A stretch of DNA of 64,000 bases from assembly GCF_003386865.1 (NCBI RefSeq), contig NZ_QTUA01000001.1, positions 434,001-498,000 of the forward strand, in the 5' to 3' direction. The notes below the pieces were generated by a model. That model worked only from the letters and a program-made list of their open reading frames with translations. It had not been told where the DNA came from and did no database searches. Below, piece after piece: positions 16,422 through 25,551 of this stretch. The translations under genes were made by a program, and so were the position numbers. The first letter of the stretch is position 1. The number at the start of each line of letters is the position of its first letter. Source of the DNA: Calidifontibacter indicus. Its GTDB lineage: Bacteria > Actinomycetota > Actinomycetes > Actinomycetales > Dermatophilaceae.

Positions 16422-17963
16422 ATGCGTCCCGCCACAGCTGAATCCGGCCACCTGTACGGCGTCGGCGTCGGGCCGGGCGACCCCGGACTCATCACCCGCC
16501 GCGCGGCCGAGCTCATCGCGTCGGCCGAGGTGGTCGTCTATCACGCCGGCACCGGCCGCACCTCCAACGCGCGCGCCATCGCCGCCGACCTCATCCCGGC
16601 CGACGCGATCGAGGAGGAGTTGCGCTACCCGGTCACCACCGGCGCGGCCACCCATCCGGACGGCTACCACGCGCAGCTCGCGGAGTTTTACGACGAGTGC
16701 GCCGAGCGCCTCGCTGTTCATCTGGACGCCGGTCGGTCGGTGGTCGTGCTCGCCGAGGGCGATCCGATGCTCTACGGCTCCTACACCTACCTGCACGAGC
16801 GGCTGGCCGACCGCTACCCGACCGAGGTGGTGGCCGGCGTTCCCGCCTTCGCCGCCGCGACTGCCGTTGCCGCCGAGGCGATCTCGCGGCACGAGGATGT
16901 GCTCACCGTGCTGCCCGGCACCCTCCCCGTGCCGGAGCTTGCGCGCCGCTTGGCCGACAGCGACGCAGCCGTTGTGATGAAGCTCGGCCGCACCTTCGCC
17001 GGAGTGCGCGAAGCGCTGCGCCAGGCGGGCGTGCTCGACCGCGCCGTCTACGTCGAACGCGCTTCCCGCGGGGGTCAGCGGGTGTTGCCCGTGGCCGACG
17101 TCGACCCGGCGACCGTGCCGTACATGTCGCTGATCTTGGTGCCCGGGCTCGACCGTCGGGCCGACTCCGCGGGGCGGGCCGCCACCGCACAGGCCGAGCC
17201 CGCGTCCGGCACCACACCCGGCACCGTGCACGTCGTCGGTCTCGGCCCCGGCCCCGACCGCTGGCTCACTCCTGAGGTGGCCGAGTTGCTCGGGCGGGTC
17301 GACCACGTGGTGGGCTACGCGCCGTACGTCGATCGCGTGCCGCAACGCGAGGGCCTCACCCGTCACGCCAGTGGCAACACGGTTGAGGTCGAACGTGGCC
17401 GGCTGGCCCTCGACCTCGCCGCCCGCGGCGACGAGGTGGCCGTGGTGTCCGGCGGCGACGCCGGGGTGTTCGGCATGGCGTCGGCGGTGTTCGAGGCCGC
17501 CGAGCACGCGCTGGCCGACGACCCGCACTACGCCCAGGTGCCGGTGCAGGTGTCTCCCGGCGTCTCGGCCGCGCAGGCCGCCGCCGCGCTCGTGGGTGCG
17601 CCGCTCGGCGCCGACTTCGCGATCATGTCGCTGTCCGACCGGCTGAAGCCGTGGCAGGTGGTGGCCGACCGGTTGCGCGCCGCGGCGTCCGTCGACCTGG
17701 TCATCGCGCTCTACAACCCGCGCTCGCTCAGCCGTCCGGAGCAGTTGTTCGCAGCCCGCGACGTGCTGCTCGAGGTGAAAGACCCGTCGACCGTCGTCGT
17801 GGTCGCGCGCGACGTCGGCAGGGCGCAGCAGTCGGCCACCGTCACCACGCTCGGCGAGTTCGACCCCGCCACCGTCGACATGAAGTGTCTGGTGATCGTC
17901 GGCTCCTCGAGCACCCGCGTGTCGCCCACCGGACACGTGTGGACCCCGCGCTACGTGGAGTGA
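16422..17963 (+). CDS. CobI-CobJ fusion: precorrin-2 C20- and precorrin-3B C17-methyltransferases
   Basis: This 513-aa protein has two SAM-dependent methylase domains. Residues about 8-240 are CobI (LYGVGVGPGDPGLITRRA, LAEGDPMLYGSYTYL) and residues about 265-510 are CobJ (VHVVGLGPGPDRWLTPE, VSGGDAGVFGMAS, ALYNPRSLSRPEQL). CobI methylates C-20 of precorrin-2. CobJ methylates C-17 and drives ring contraction. CobG acts between the two steps and is two genes upstream. CobIJ fusions are well known in actinobacteria. The ATG at 16422 follows the cobH stop by one base. Confidence 0.96.
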   Translation: MRPATAESGHLYGVGVGPGDPGLITRRAAELIASAEVVVYHAGTGRTSNARAIAADLIPADAIEEELRYPVTTGAATHPDGYHAQLAEFYDECAERLAVHLDAGRSVVVLAEGDPMLYGSYTYLHERLADRYPTEVVAGVPAFAAATAVAAEAISRHEDVLTVLPGTLPVPELARRLADSDAAVVMKLGRTFAGVREALRQAGVLDRAVYVERASRGGQRVLPVADVDPATVPYMSLILVPGLDRRADSAGRAATAQAEPASGTTPGTVHVVGLGPGPDRWLTPEVAELLGRVDHVVGYAPYVDRVPQREGLTRHASGNTVEVERGRLALDLAARGDEVAVVSGGDAGVFGMASAVFEAAEHALADDPHYAQVPVQVSPGVSAAQAAAALVGAPLGADFAIMSLSDRLKPWQVVADRLRAAASVDLVIALYNPRSLSRPEQLFAARDVLLEVKDPSTVVVVARDVGRAQQSATVTTLGEFDPATVDMKCLVIVGSSSTRVSPTGHVWTPRYVE

Positions 17964-17965
17964 GT

Positions 17966-18805
17966 TCAGCCGCGGGCGTGCACCAACCCGACCAGGTCGT
18001 CGGCGGTGCGCGGACGGTCGACGGCGAGCAGGTCGAGCCCCAGCGCCGCGCCCACCCGCACGACGGCCGGCACGGCCACCCGCGAGGCGGTGAGGGCGTC
18101 GGCGTCCGACATCACCTCGGCGCACGAACCCTGTCGAATTCCGCCCTGCTGCAGCAGCACCACGTCGTCGGCCCACGCCCAGGCGAGGTCGCTGTCGTGG
18201 GTCGACACCACCACGGTGGTGCCGGCCCGTTCGAGCCGGGCGAGTGCGTCGAGGGCATCACGCACCCCGACGTCGTCGACCCCCGCCGTTGGCTCGTCGA
18301 GCAGCATCACCGCCGGACGCATCGCCATCGCCCCGGCGAGCGCCACCCGTTTGCGTTGCCCGTAGGACAGGTGATGCACCGGCCGGTCGGCGAGCGGCAG
18401 CAGGTCGAGCAGCGCGAGCGCCTCCTCCACCCGGGCGCGCACCTCCGGCACCGGCAGGCCGAGGTTCATCGGGCCGAAGGAGACGTCGCGCCGCACGTCG
18501 GCGCTCACCAACTGGTCGTCGGGGTCTTGCCCCACGAACTGCACCCGCTGCCGGTGCTCGTTCAGTCGAGATCGGCTGTGCTGCAACGGTGTTCCGTGCC
18601 AGAGCACCTGCCCTGCCGTCGGACGCAGCGCTCCGGCGAGCGTGCGCAGCAGCGTGGTCTTGCCCGACCCGTTGGCACCGAGCACCGCGATCCGGCGGCC
18701 GGCGCGCACCTCGACGGTGGCGTGGTCGAGCACCTCCGGAGCGCCGGGGTAACCGACGTCGACCCCCTGCAACGCCAGCACCGGCGGCTGCGATCGGTCG
18801 CTCAT
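17966..18805 (-). CDS. cbiO: cobalt ECF transporter ATPase CbiO
   Basis: This 279-aa ABC ATPase powers cobalt uptake with CbiMNQ. It shows Walker A GANGSGKTT near residue 37, the Q-loop VGQDPDDQLV near 85, the signature LSYGQRKRVALAGA near 135, Walker B AVMLLDEPTAGVD near 155 and the H-loop VVVSTHDSDLA near 190. Its ATG overlaps the cbiQ stop. It ends two bases from the convergent cobI-cobJ stop. Confidence 0.95.
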   Translation of the reverse strand: MSDRSQPPVLALQGVDVGYPGAPEVLDHATVEVRAGRRIAVLGANGSGKTTLLRTLAGALRPTAGQVLWHGTPLQHSRSRLNEHRQRVQFVGQDPDDQLVSADVRRDVSFGPMNLGLPVPEVRARVEEALALLDLLPLADRPVHHLSYGQRKRVALAGAMAMRPAVMLLDEPTAGVDDVGVRDALDALARLERAGTTVVVSTHDSDLAWAWADDVVLLQQGGIRQGSCAEVMSDADALTASRVAVPAVVRVGAALGLDLLAVDRPRTADDLVGLVHARG

Positions 18806-19563
18806 CGCAGCACCACCGACGCCGCCGCAGCCACGGCGACGACCGCCACCGACGAGCCGACGAAGGGCCACGACACGGGTCGTTCGGGTGCCAACATGCG
18901 CAGCGACCCGCTGTAGCCGCGACCGGCCAGGCCGCGTTCGAGTCGTGCGGCGCGGTCCCAACCGTGCACGAGCGTGCGCACGAACAGTGCCGCGACCGAC
19001 CGGCGCGCGCAGGCACCACGGGCGTAGCCGAGTCGGGCCGCCTGCGCCTCTCGGGTGCGGGTGAGCGTGGCCCCGAGCACGAAGATCAGCCGGTACATCG
19101 CGCCGGCCAGATCGAGCATCACCTCCGGCACCCGCAACCGCCGCAACGATTCGAAGACGTCGACGATCGGGGTGGTCGACGCGAGCAGCAATACCGCTGC
19201 GCTGCAACCGAATGCGCGTGATCCGATGAGCACGGCCGACGACACGCTGCGTTCGTCGACAGCCAAGGGCCCGGCGGTGAGCACCGGGTGCGGCACCGTG
19301 CCGACCGACACGACCACGCCGACCAGCCCGATGAGGGTGAAGATCAGCGGGCCGGTCCAGGCCGCCACGAAGGTGCGCCACGGCACCCGCGCCCAGGCCA
19401 CCGCGGCAAGCAGCGCGAACAACCCGATGCCGATCGGCACGACGGGTGCCGTGGCCGACACCGCAACCAGCAGCAGCCCGCCCGACAAAACGGCCTTTTC
19501 CGCCACCGAGCGCGCACGCCAGCGGTTGGTCCAGGCCGCGTCGTCGAGGGCGAACCTCGTCAC
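18802..19563 (-). CDS. cbiQ: cobalt ECF transporter T component CbiQ
   Basis: This 253-aa membrane protein couples CbiO to the cobalt-binding CbiMN. It has about five to six hydrophobic segments, plus the charged coupling-helix region GAMYRLIFVLGATLTRTREAQ around residues 150-170 and the late GWDRAARLERGLAGRGY, a typical EcfT A-R-G motif pair. The GTG at 19563 is chosen because it overlaps the cbiN stop as GTGA, and the sequence after it (TRFALDDAAWTNRW) matches CbiQ starts. Confidence 0.92.
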   Translation of the reverse strand: MTRFALDDAAWTNRWRARSVAEKAVLSGGLLLVAVSATAPVVPIGIGLFALLAAVAWARVPWRTFVAAWTGPLIFTLIGLVGVVVSVGTVPHPVLTAGPLAVDERSVSSAVLIGSRAFGCSAAVLLLASTTPIVDVFESLRRLRVPEVMLDLAGAMYRLIFVLGATLTRTREAQAARLGYARGACARRSVAALFVRTLVHGWDRAARLERGLAGRGYSGSLRMLAPERPVSWPFVGSSVAVVAVAAAASVVLR

Positions 19564-19844
19564 GCGCGTTTGCCCTTGCGCCGCTCGTGCAGCTTGCCCA
19601 CGACGAACCCGAGCACGATGCCGCCGAGGGCGGCCTGCATCGCGAACAGCCCCGATTCCACCTCGCCGCCGGGGATGCGGAACGGCAGCTCGAACCACGG
19701 TCGGTAACCGCTGCTCTCGATCGCGGCACCGGCAGCGGCGTCGGTGCCGCCCTGGTCGCCGTGGCCGGCTCCGAGCATGAGTGCGACGACGAAGATCGCC
19801 ACCACGGTGAGCACGATCGCCACCGTCACCAGATGCTTACGCAC
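19560..19844 (-). CDS. cbiN: cobalt transport accessory protein CbiN
   Basis: This 94-aa protein has two membrane helices (residues 4-24 and about 68-86) joined by an extracytoplasmic loop with SGYRPWFELPFRIPGGEVES, the usual CbiN loop. CbiN helps load Co(II) into CbiM. The GTG at 19844 has GGAGG nine bases upstream and overlaps the end of cbiM by eight bases. A basic tail ends the protein. Confidence 0.9.
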   Translation of the reverse strand: MRKHLVTVAIVLTVVAIFVVALMLGAGHGDQGGTDAAAGAAIESSGYRPWFELPFRIPGGEVESGLFAMQAALGGIVLGFVVGKLHERRKGKRA

Positions 19845-20532
19845 GACCCGCCACCTCCGGCTCGGCCGCGGGCTGTTCGGCGGCCGGCGCGAACACCGTC
19901 CGCAGCTGCTCGGGCGCCCAGTCGCGCAGCGCCCGGAACAACAGCACGCCCACGAGTCCTTCGATGACCGCCAGGGGCACCTGGGTGAGCGCGAAGATCG
20001 CAAGGAAGCGACCGAACGCACCGACGACGCCCGACCCCGGGTCGGGGTGGGCCAGCGCGAGCTGCGCCGAGGTGACGACGTACGTCGACAGGTTGGCGAG
20101 CGCGACACCGGTGAAGATCGCGATCCACGGGTGCACCCGGCGCAGCACCCGGAAGCAGAGGTAACCCATCCACGGGCCGGCGATGGCCATCGAGAAGACG
20201 TTCGCGCCGAGCGTGGTGATGCCGCCGTGCGACAGCAGCAGCGCCTGGAAGATCAGCACGACCGTGCCGAGCGCGGCCATCACCGGCGGCCGGAAGATGA
20301 TCGCGCCGACACCGGTGCCGGTGGGGTGCGACGAGCTGCCGGTCACCGACGGCAGCTTGATCGCCGACATCAGGAAGGTGAACGCGCCCGACGCCGCGAG
20401 CAGCAGCTTCGATTCGGGGTCGTCGTCGACGATCTGTCTGATCCGGCGGACGCCGTGCACGACGAAGGGCGCGGACGCGGCCGTCCAGGCGAGACAGTGA
20501 AGGGGTGGCAGGAAGCCGTCGGCGATGTGCAA
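19837..20532 (-). CDS. cbiM: cobalt ECF transporter substrate-binding protein CbiM
   Basis: This 231-aa integral membrane protein binds Co(II) through its extreme N-terminus, here (M)HIADGFLPP, where His-2 is the known metal ligand. Other family blocks are HPTGTGVGAIIFRPP near residue 70 and LLSHGGITTLGANVFSMAIAGP near 100. The start is a TTG (20530-20532): the N-terminus must begin here for His-2 to be residue 2, and no ATG or GTG is in frame. First gene of cbiMNQO, under its own riboswitch. Confidence 0.94.
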   Translation of the reverse strand: MHIADGFLPPLHCLAWTAASAPFVVHGVRRIRQIVDDDPESKLLLAASGAFTFLMSAIKLPSVTGSSSHPTGTGVGAIIFRPPVMAALGTVVLIFQALLLSHGGITTLGANVFSMAIAGPWMGYLCFRVLRRVHPWIAIFTGVALANLSTYVVTSAQLALAHPDPGSGVVGAFGRFLAIFALTQVPLAVIEGLVGVLLFRALRDWAPEQLRTVFAPAAEQPAAEPEVAGRA

Positions 20533-20567
20533 TGCACCGCACCTCTCTCGGGATGACGCGTCCCGAC

Positions 20568-20685
20568 GAAGAACTGCCGGCGGGGAGTTCCTGACTCGCA
20601 GCGTTGGCTGCTCACAGTGGCGCGACCGTCCCCGACTTCCACGGGGTTCCTCGATCCGTCCGGCAATGGACGTTTCGGAGGCTAC
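20568..20685 (-). ncRNA. cobalamin riboswitch upstream of cbiMNQO
   Basis: The minus strand reads the aptamer core CGGTCGCGCCACTGTGAGC followed by the B12-box GAGTCAGGAACTCCCCG, with the preceding GTGGAAGTCGGGGA stem. It lies between the cobM stop (20682) and the cbiM TTG. Transcripts of cobL-cobM therefore run straight into it. Cobalt import would be shut off when AdoCbl is plentiful. Edges are approximate. Confidence 0.9.
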
Positions 20686-21434
20686 CCGACGGCGGGTCGG
20701 GTGCGGCGACTGGAGTAGAGGTGCGACTCGACGAACTCCTGCGCGGCGAGCGCCCGCCCGACGATGATGACGGCGGCCTGCCGCAGCCCGTGGGCTTCCA
20801 CCTGGTCGGCGATGTCGGCGAGCGTGCCGCGCAGCACCAGTTCGTGTGGGCCGCTCACCTGCGAGCCGACGACCACCGGGCAGTCGGCGCCGTAGTGCGG
20901 CACGAGTTCGTCGGCCAGCCGGCGCACGTGTCGGATCGCGAGGTGCAGCACCAGGGTGGCACCGGTCGCGGCGAAGTTCGCGAGCGCCTCACCCTCGGGC
21001 ATCTTCGTCGAATCCCGTTGGGCCCGAGTCAGCACCACCGACTGCGCCACCTCGGGCACGGTGAGTTCGCGGCCGACCAGCGCGGCGGTTGCGGCGTACG
21101 CCGAGACGCCCGGCGTGATCTGCCAAGGCACCCCGGCCGCATCGAGCCGACGGGTCTGCTCGGCGACGGCCGAGTAGATCGTGGGGTCGCCCGAACACAG
21201 CCGCGCGACGTCATTGCCCGCGGCATGCGCCCGCACCATCACCGCGATGATGTCGTCGAGGTCGAGGTGCTGGGTGTCGACCAGCTCGGCATCCGGCGGG
21301 CAGTGCGAGAGCACCTCGTCGTCGAGATAGGTGCCGGCGAACAGGCACACCGCGCACTGCGCGAGCAGGTTCGCGGCACGCAGCGTGATGAGGTCGGCGG
21401 CGCCGGGGCCGGCGCCGATGAAGTGGACGGTCAT
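20682..21434 (-). CDS. cobM: precorrin-4 C11-methyltransferase CobM
   Basis: This 250-aa SAM-dependent methylase converts precorrin-4 to precorrin-5. The motifs are VHFIGAGPGAADLITLRA at residues 3-20, CLFAGTYLDDEVL near 31, ARLCSGDPTIYSAVAEQ near 76 and PGVSAYAATAALVGRELTVPEV near 103. The ATG at 21434 overlaps the cobL stop. The stop abuts the cbiM riboswitch. Confidence 0.95.
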   Translation of the reverse strand: MTVHFIGAGPGAADLITLRAANLLAQCAVCLFAGTYLDDEVLSHCPPDAELVDTQHLDLDDIIAVMVRAHAAGNDVARLCSGDPTIYSAVAEQTRRLDAAGVPWQITPGVSAYAATAALVGRELTVPEVAQSVVLTRAQRDSTKMPEGEALANFAATGATLVLHLAIRHVRRLADELVPHYGADCPVVVGSQVSGPHELVLRGTLADIADQVEAHGLRQAAVIIVGRALAAQEFVESHLYSSRRTRPAVG

Positions 21435-22639
21435 GGGGTCTCCTTGGGCTTGGCGGCGCTCCATTGCACGACCGGCCGGACCGGCGTCCACGACAGGTGG
21501 CGGCCGAGCGGGCGAGCGTGTTCGACGCTGATGCGGGTGAGTTCGCCGCCGTGTCTGCCGGCGGCGGCGACGAGGATCTGCTCGGTGTCGAGGGTGACCG
21601 CGTGGGCCACGAAGCGGCCCCCTCCGCGCAGCCGCCGCCAGGCTCGTTCGAGAAGTTCGGCGGTGAGACCGCCGCCGACGAAGATCGCATCGGGCGTCTC
21701 GAGCTCGTCGAGTGCGTCGGCCGACCGGGCCTCCACCACCTCCAGCAGGTCGTCGACGCCGAGGCGAACACTGTTGCGGCGCAGCCGTTCTGCGCGCTCG
21801 GGGTGCTGCTCGACGCTGACGCACCGGGCGTCGCGGCCGGCGAGGCACCATTCGATGCCGACGCTGCCCGAACCGGCACCGAGATCCCACAACAGCGCGC
21901 CGGGCGTCGGACGCAGGTGGCCGATGGCCGAGGCCCGCAGGTCGCGTTTGGTGATCTGGCCGTCGTGTTCGAAGCAGTCCTCGGCGCGCCCCGGCGCCGG
22001 CCCGTCGAGGGCGGCGTCGGTCGGCAGCGCCACCGTGCACAGCACCAGATCGGGGGTGCGTTCGCCGTCCCAACGGCCGGCGGTCGCCGTCCGGCACCCC
22101 TCGTCGGTGCCACCGAGATGCCACCACGCGGTCATCGCCGCATCGGGACAACCGGCGTCGACGAGCAGGTCGGCGAGCGCCGCCGGAGTGGTGCCGTCGG
22201 AACAGAGCACGATCAAGCGGGCGCCCGGCGCGAGGCGCCGCCGCACCCGGTGCAGCGACCGCCCGACGACAGTCACCACCTCGCACGACTCGGCCGACCA
22301 GCCGGCCCGCGCCCGGGCCAACGCCACCGACGAGACGGCCGGATGCAACCGCACCGCATCGGCGCCGAGCAGCTCGATCAGGGTGCTGCCGATGCCCGAG
22401 AGCGTGGGATCTCCGCTGGCCAGCGCGACCACTCGATCAGACGGCAATTCGTCGAGGAGACGAGGCAATTCGGCTCGCAGCCGCGACGGCCACACCCGTC
22501 TGACCTGGCCTTCGACGGCGGGCAGGGAAGCCAGCTGGCGGCGTCCGCCGAGCACGACGGCGGCGTCGCTCACGAGACGCTGCAACCGCTGCGGAAGGTC
22601 GGCGAAACCCGCATCGGTGACCCCCACGACGTCGATCAT
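21431..22639 (-). CDS. cobL: precorrin-6Y C5,15-methyltransferase (decarboxylating) CobL
   Basis: This 402-aa two-domain enzyme methylates C-5 and C-15 and removes the C-12 acetate carboxyl. Residues 1-200 form the CbiE-type methylase (VGVTDAGFADLP, ALASGDPTLSGIGSTLIE). Residues 215-395 form the CbiT-type Rossmann methylase (ITKRDLRASAIGHLRP, LLWDLGAGSGSVGIEW). Fusion of the two is the standard CobL form. It is divergent from the chelatase operon with only its 5' side next to that riboswitch. Confidence 0.95.
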   Translation of the reverse strand: MIDVVGVTDAGFADLPQRLQRLVSDAAVVLGGRRQLASLPAVEGQVRRVWPSRLRAELPRLLDELPSDRVVALASGDPTLSGIGSTLIELLGADAVRLHPAVSSVALARARAGWSAESCEVVTVVGRSLHRVRRRLAPGARLIVLCSDGTTPAALADLLVDAGCPDAAMTAWWHLGGTDEGCRTATAGRWDGERTPDLVLCTVALPTDAALDGPAPGRAEDCFEHDGQITKRDLRASAIGHLRPTPGALLWDLGAGSGSVGIEWCLAGRDARCVSVEQHPERAERLRRNSVRLGVDDLLEVVEARSADALDELETPDAIFVGGGLTAELLERAWRRLRGGGRFVAHAVTLDTEQILVAAAGRHGGELTRISVEHARPLGRHLSWTPVRPVVQWSAAKPKETP

Positions 22640-22654
22640 GGGGCCTCACCCTAG

Positions 22655-22792
22655 GTCAGGGTCGCTGTGCCATGATGACCCGGACACCAACGAGGAATCC
22701 GGTGCAAATCCGGAGCGGTCCCGCCACTGTGAGCCGTCGGCCAACACCGACAGCAAGCCAGGACGTCCGAGGTGTCGGCCCGGCCGAACCCG
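22655..22792 (+). ncRNA. cobalamin riboswitch of the chlID-cobO-cobBC-cobA-cobV-cobU-cbiB operon
   Basis: The plus strand reads GGAATCCGGTGCAAATCCGG, then GCGGTCCCGCCACTGTGAGC, then the B12-box CAAGCCAGGACGTCCG, all at standard spacing. About 55 bases separate it from the TTG start of the chelatase gene. The intervening sequence can pair with the ribosome site region. Edges are approximate. Confidence 0.94.
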
Positions 22793-22846
22793 GCGTGGGT
22801 CCACCGCTATGACGAGCGTGGTAACTCGTCAGGAGGTTCGATCTCG

Positions 22847-24937
22847 TTGTCGCAGTTTCCTTTTGCGGCCATCGTCGGTGCCGACGACATGGCGCTCGCT
22901 CTCGTGCTCACCACCGTCTCGCCCGAGGTCGGTGGTGTGCTGGTGCGCGGCGAGAAGGGCACCGCGAAGTCGACCATGGTGCGCGCCCTCGCCGAGGTGC
23001 TGCCTGATGTCGAGGTGGTCGAGCGCTGCCGCTTCGGCTGCGACCCGCGCCGCGACGAGCGCTGCCCCGACGGCCCGCATGACGACGCGCCCACCCGGAT
23101 GCGCCCGGCGCGACTGGTCGAACTCCCGGTCGGCGCGACCGAGGACCGCGTGGTCGGCTCGCTCGATCTGGGCAAGGCGCTCGCGGCCGGTGAGACCAGC
23201 TTCGAGCCCGGTCTGCTGGCGCAGGCGCATCGCGGCCTGCTGTATGTCGACGAGGTCAACCTGCTGCACGACCACCTGGTCGACCTCCTCCTCGACGCCG
23301 CCGCGATGGGCCGCAACACCGTTGAGCGCGATGGGGTTTCGGTTTCTCACGCCGCCCGCGTGACCCTCGTCGGCACGATGAACCCGGAGGAGGGTGAGCT
23401 CCGTCCGCAGCTGCTCGACCGCTTCGGTCTCACCGTCGAGGTGCGCGCCTCCCGCGACCCGCAGCACCGCGCGGAGGTGGTGCGCCGGCGGCTCGCATTC
23501 GACGCCGACCCGACCGGCTTCGCCGGCCGCTTCCGCGGTGAGCAGCAGGTGCTGCGCAAGCGACTGCACGACGCGTCGGCCCGGGTCGCCACGGTGCGCT
23601 TGGGCGACCGCGCGCTGGCCACGATCGCCCGGGTGTGCGCCGGGTTCGACGTCGACGGTATGCGCGCCGACATCGTCACCGCCCGCGCAGCCCGCGCCCA
23701 CGCCGCCTGGTGCGGGCGCGACGAGGTGACCAAGGACGACATCCGCGTGGCCGCCCGGCTGGCGCTGCCGCACCGGCGTCGGCGCAACCCCTTCGACGCA
23801 CCGGGCCTCGACGAGGAACTGCTCGACCGGTTGCTCGACGAAGACCCCGACCCCGACCCGGACGGCCCGGAGCCCGACGGCCCGCAACCGGACGGGTCCG
23901 GCGACGTATCCACCGACGAATCTCCCGAGAGCGGAGACACCGGCGACGGTGGCTCGTCCGGGCAGCCCGCCGACGACCGGTCGGCACCGCCCTCCGCGTC
24001 CGGCCCTGCCGGCGACAGCTCCGACGGGCCTAGCGACCACGCAACGGACGACCGAGCCGGCGACAAGAGCGACAACGCCGCACCCACCGAACGCCCCAGC
24101 GCCGTCGGCGTCGCCGCTCCGAACTCGGCGTTCCGAGCCCGCACGTTCACCGTGCGCGGTATCGGCACCGGGTCGGCCGGACGCCGCAGCGCCGCCATCA
24201 CGTCGGCGGGTCGCACCATCGGGTCGACCCGCCGCGCCGACGGTGTGCAGCGCCTCCACCTCCCGGCGACGATCACCGCCGCGGCTCCGCGGCAACACGA
24301 ACGCGGACGCCGCGACGGTCGGCTGCGGTTCGCCACCGACGACGTGCGCCTGCGCATCACCCAGGGCAAGGAGTCGAACCTCGTGCTCTTCGCCGTCGAC
24401 GCCTCCGGGTCGATGGGTGCGCGACAGCGGATGAGCGAGGTGAAGACCGCGGTGATGAGCCTGTTGGTCGATGCTTATCAGCGTCGCGATCGGGTGGGCG
24501 TGATCAGCTTCGCGGGCGCCGGCGCCGAGCTGGTGCTGCCGCCCACCGGGTCGGTCGAGGCGGCGGCGCGCTGCCTCAGCGACCTGCCCCACGGCGGTCG
24601 CACCCCGCTCGCGGAAGGGTTGCTGCGCACCCTCGCCACGGTGCAGGTCGAGCGGCTGCGCGACCCGCACCGGCGCCCCCTGGTGGTCGTGCTCACCGAC
24701 GGCCGCGCGACCGCAGGGCCCGACGCCCTCGTCCGCGCGCGTGAGATCGCGACGGGCTGGCCGACCCTCGGCCTGCAGACCGTGGTCGTCGACTGCGAAT
24801 CGGGACGCTTCCGGATGGGGCTCGCGGTCGACCTCGCGGCCCGGATGGGCGCCGAACACGTGCCGCTGGAACAGGTCGCCGCAACCGAGATCGTCGATGT
24901 GGTGCGCCGGTCGACCAGCGCCGGGAAGGCCGCCTGA
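22847..24937 (+). CDS. ChlI-ChlD-type chelatase ATPase/VWA fusion, probable cobalt chelatase partner of CobN
   Basis: This 696-aa fusion has an AAA+ ATPase half (residues 1-325: Walker A RGEKGTAKST, GLLYVDEVNLL, GTMNPEEGELRPQLLDRF), an acidic Pro/Asp/Ser-rich linker (about 345-440) and a von Willebrand A domain with the MIDAS motif FAVDASGSMGARQR near 520. In genomes with CobN but no CobS/CobT, such proteins are taken to drive cobalt insertion. The TTG at 22847 is chosen because AGGAGG precedes it by ten bases and LSQFPFAAIVGADDMALAL is the usual ChlI N-terminus. First gene of the riboswitch operon. Confidence 0.88.
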   Translation: MSQFPFAAIVGADDMALALVLTTVSPEVGGVLVRGEKGTAKSTMVRALAEVLPDVEVVERCRFGCDPRRDERCPDGPHDDAPTRMRPARLVELPVGATEDRVVGSLDLGKALAAGETSFEPGLLAQAHRGLLYVDEVNLLHDHLVDLLLDAAAMGRNTVERDGVSVSHAARVTLVGTMNPEEGELRPQLLDRFGLTVEVRASRDPQHRAEVVRRRLAFDADPTGFAGRFRGEQQVLRKRLHDASARVATVRLGDRALATIARVCAGFDVDGMRADIVTARAARAHAAWCGRDEVTKDDIRVAARLALPHRRRRNPFDAPGLDEELLDRLLDEDPDPDPDGPEPDGPQPDGSGDVSTDESPESGDTGDGGSSGQPADDRSAPPSASGPAGDSSDGPSDHATDDRAGDKSDNAAPTERPSAVGVAAPNSAFRARTFTVRGIGTGSAGRRSAAITSAGRTIGSTRRADGVQRLHLPATITAAAPRQHERGRRDGRLRFATDDVRLRITQGKESNLVLFAVDASGSMGARQRMSEVKTAVMSLLVDAYQRRDRVGVISFAGAGAELVLPPTGSVEAAARCLSDLPHGGRTPLAEGLLRTLATVQVERLRDPHRRPLVVVLTDGRATAGPDALVRAREIATGWPTLGLQTVVVDCESGRFRMGLAVDLAARMGAEHVPLEQVAATEIVDVVRRSTSAGKAA

Positions 24938-25551
24938 TGGTGCAAGGACAGACGCCCGTCGAGGGCAACGACGGCCTCACCACCCGGCAGCGGCGCAACC
25001 GTCCGCTGGTGATCGTGCACAGCGGGGCCGGCAAGGGAAAGTCGACGGCGGCCTTCGGGCTCGCGCTGCGCGGCTGGAACCAGGGTTGGTCGATCGGGGT
25101 GTTCCAGTTCGTGAAGTCGGCCAAGTGGCGCATCGGCGAGCAGGCCGCGCTCGAAGCGCTCGACCGGGTGCACCGCGAGACCGGCGAGGGCGGGCCGATC
25201 GAGTGGCACAAGATGGGCTCGGGTTGGTCGTGGTCGCGCAAGGCCGGCAGCGAGGACGACCACGCCGCCGCGGCCCGCGAGGGCTGGGCCGAGATCAAGC
25301 GGCGACTGCAGCAGCAGACCCACGGCCTGTACGTGCTCGACGAGTTCACGTACGTGCTCAAGTGGGGGTGGGTCGACGTCGACGACGTGGTGCGAACTCT
25401 CAACGAGCGCAACGGTTTTCAGCACGTCGTCATCACCGGACGCGACCCCCACCCGAAACTTCTCGAGATCGCCGACCTGGCCACCGAGATGACCAAGATC
25501 GCGCACCCGTTCGACCAGGGTCAGAAGGGCCAGAAGGGCATCGAATGGTGA
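24937..25551 (+). CDS. cobO: cob(I)yrinic acid a,c-diamide adenosyltransferase CobO/BtuR
   Basis: This 204-aa enzyme transfers the adenosyl group of ATP to reduced corrinoid. It has the P-loop VIVHSGAGKGKSTAAFG near residues 25-41, FVKSAKWRIGE near 58, LYVLDEFTYVLKWGWV near 131 and VVITGRDPHPKLLEIADLATEM near 163, all CobA/BtuR family blocks. Its ATG sits at the last base of the chelatase stop (TGATG). The next gene overlaps its end by seven bases. Confidence 0.95.
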   Translation: MVQGQTPVEGNDGLTTRQRRNRPLVIVHSGAGKGKSTAAFGLALRGWNQGWSIGVFQFVKSAKWRIGEQAALEALDRVHRETGEGGPIEWHKMGSGWSWSRKAGSEDDHAAAAREGWAEIKRRLQQQTHGLYVLDEFTYVLKWGWVDVDDVVRTLNERNGFQHVVITGRDPHPKLLEIADLATEMTKIAHPFDQGQKGQKGIEW

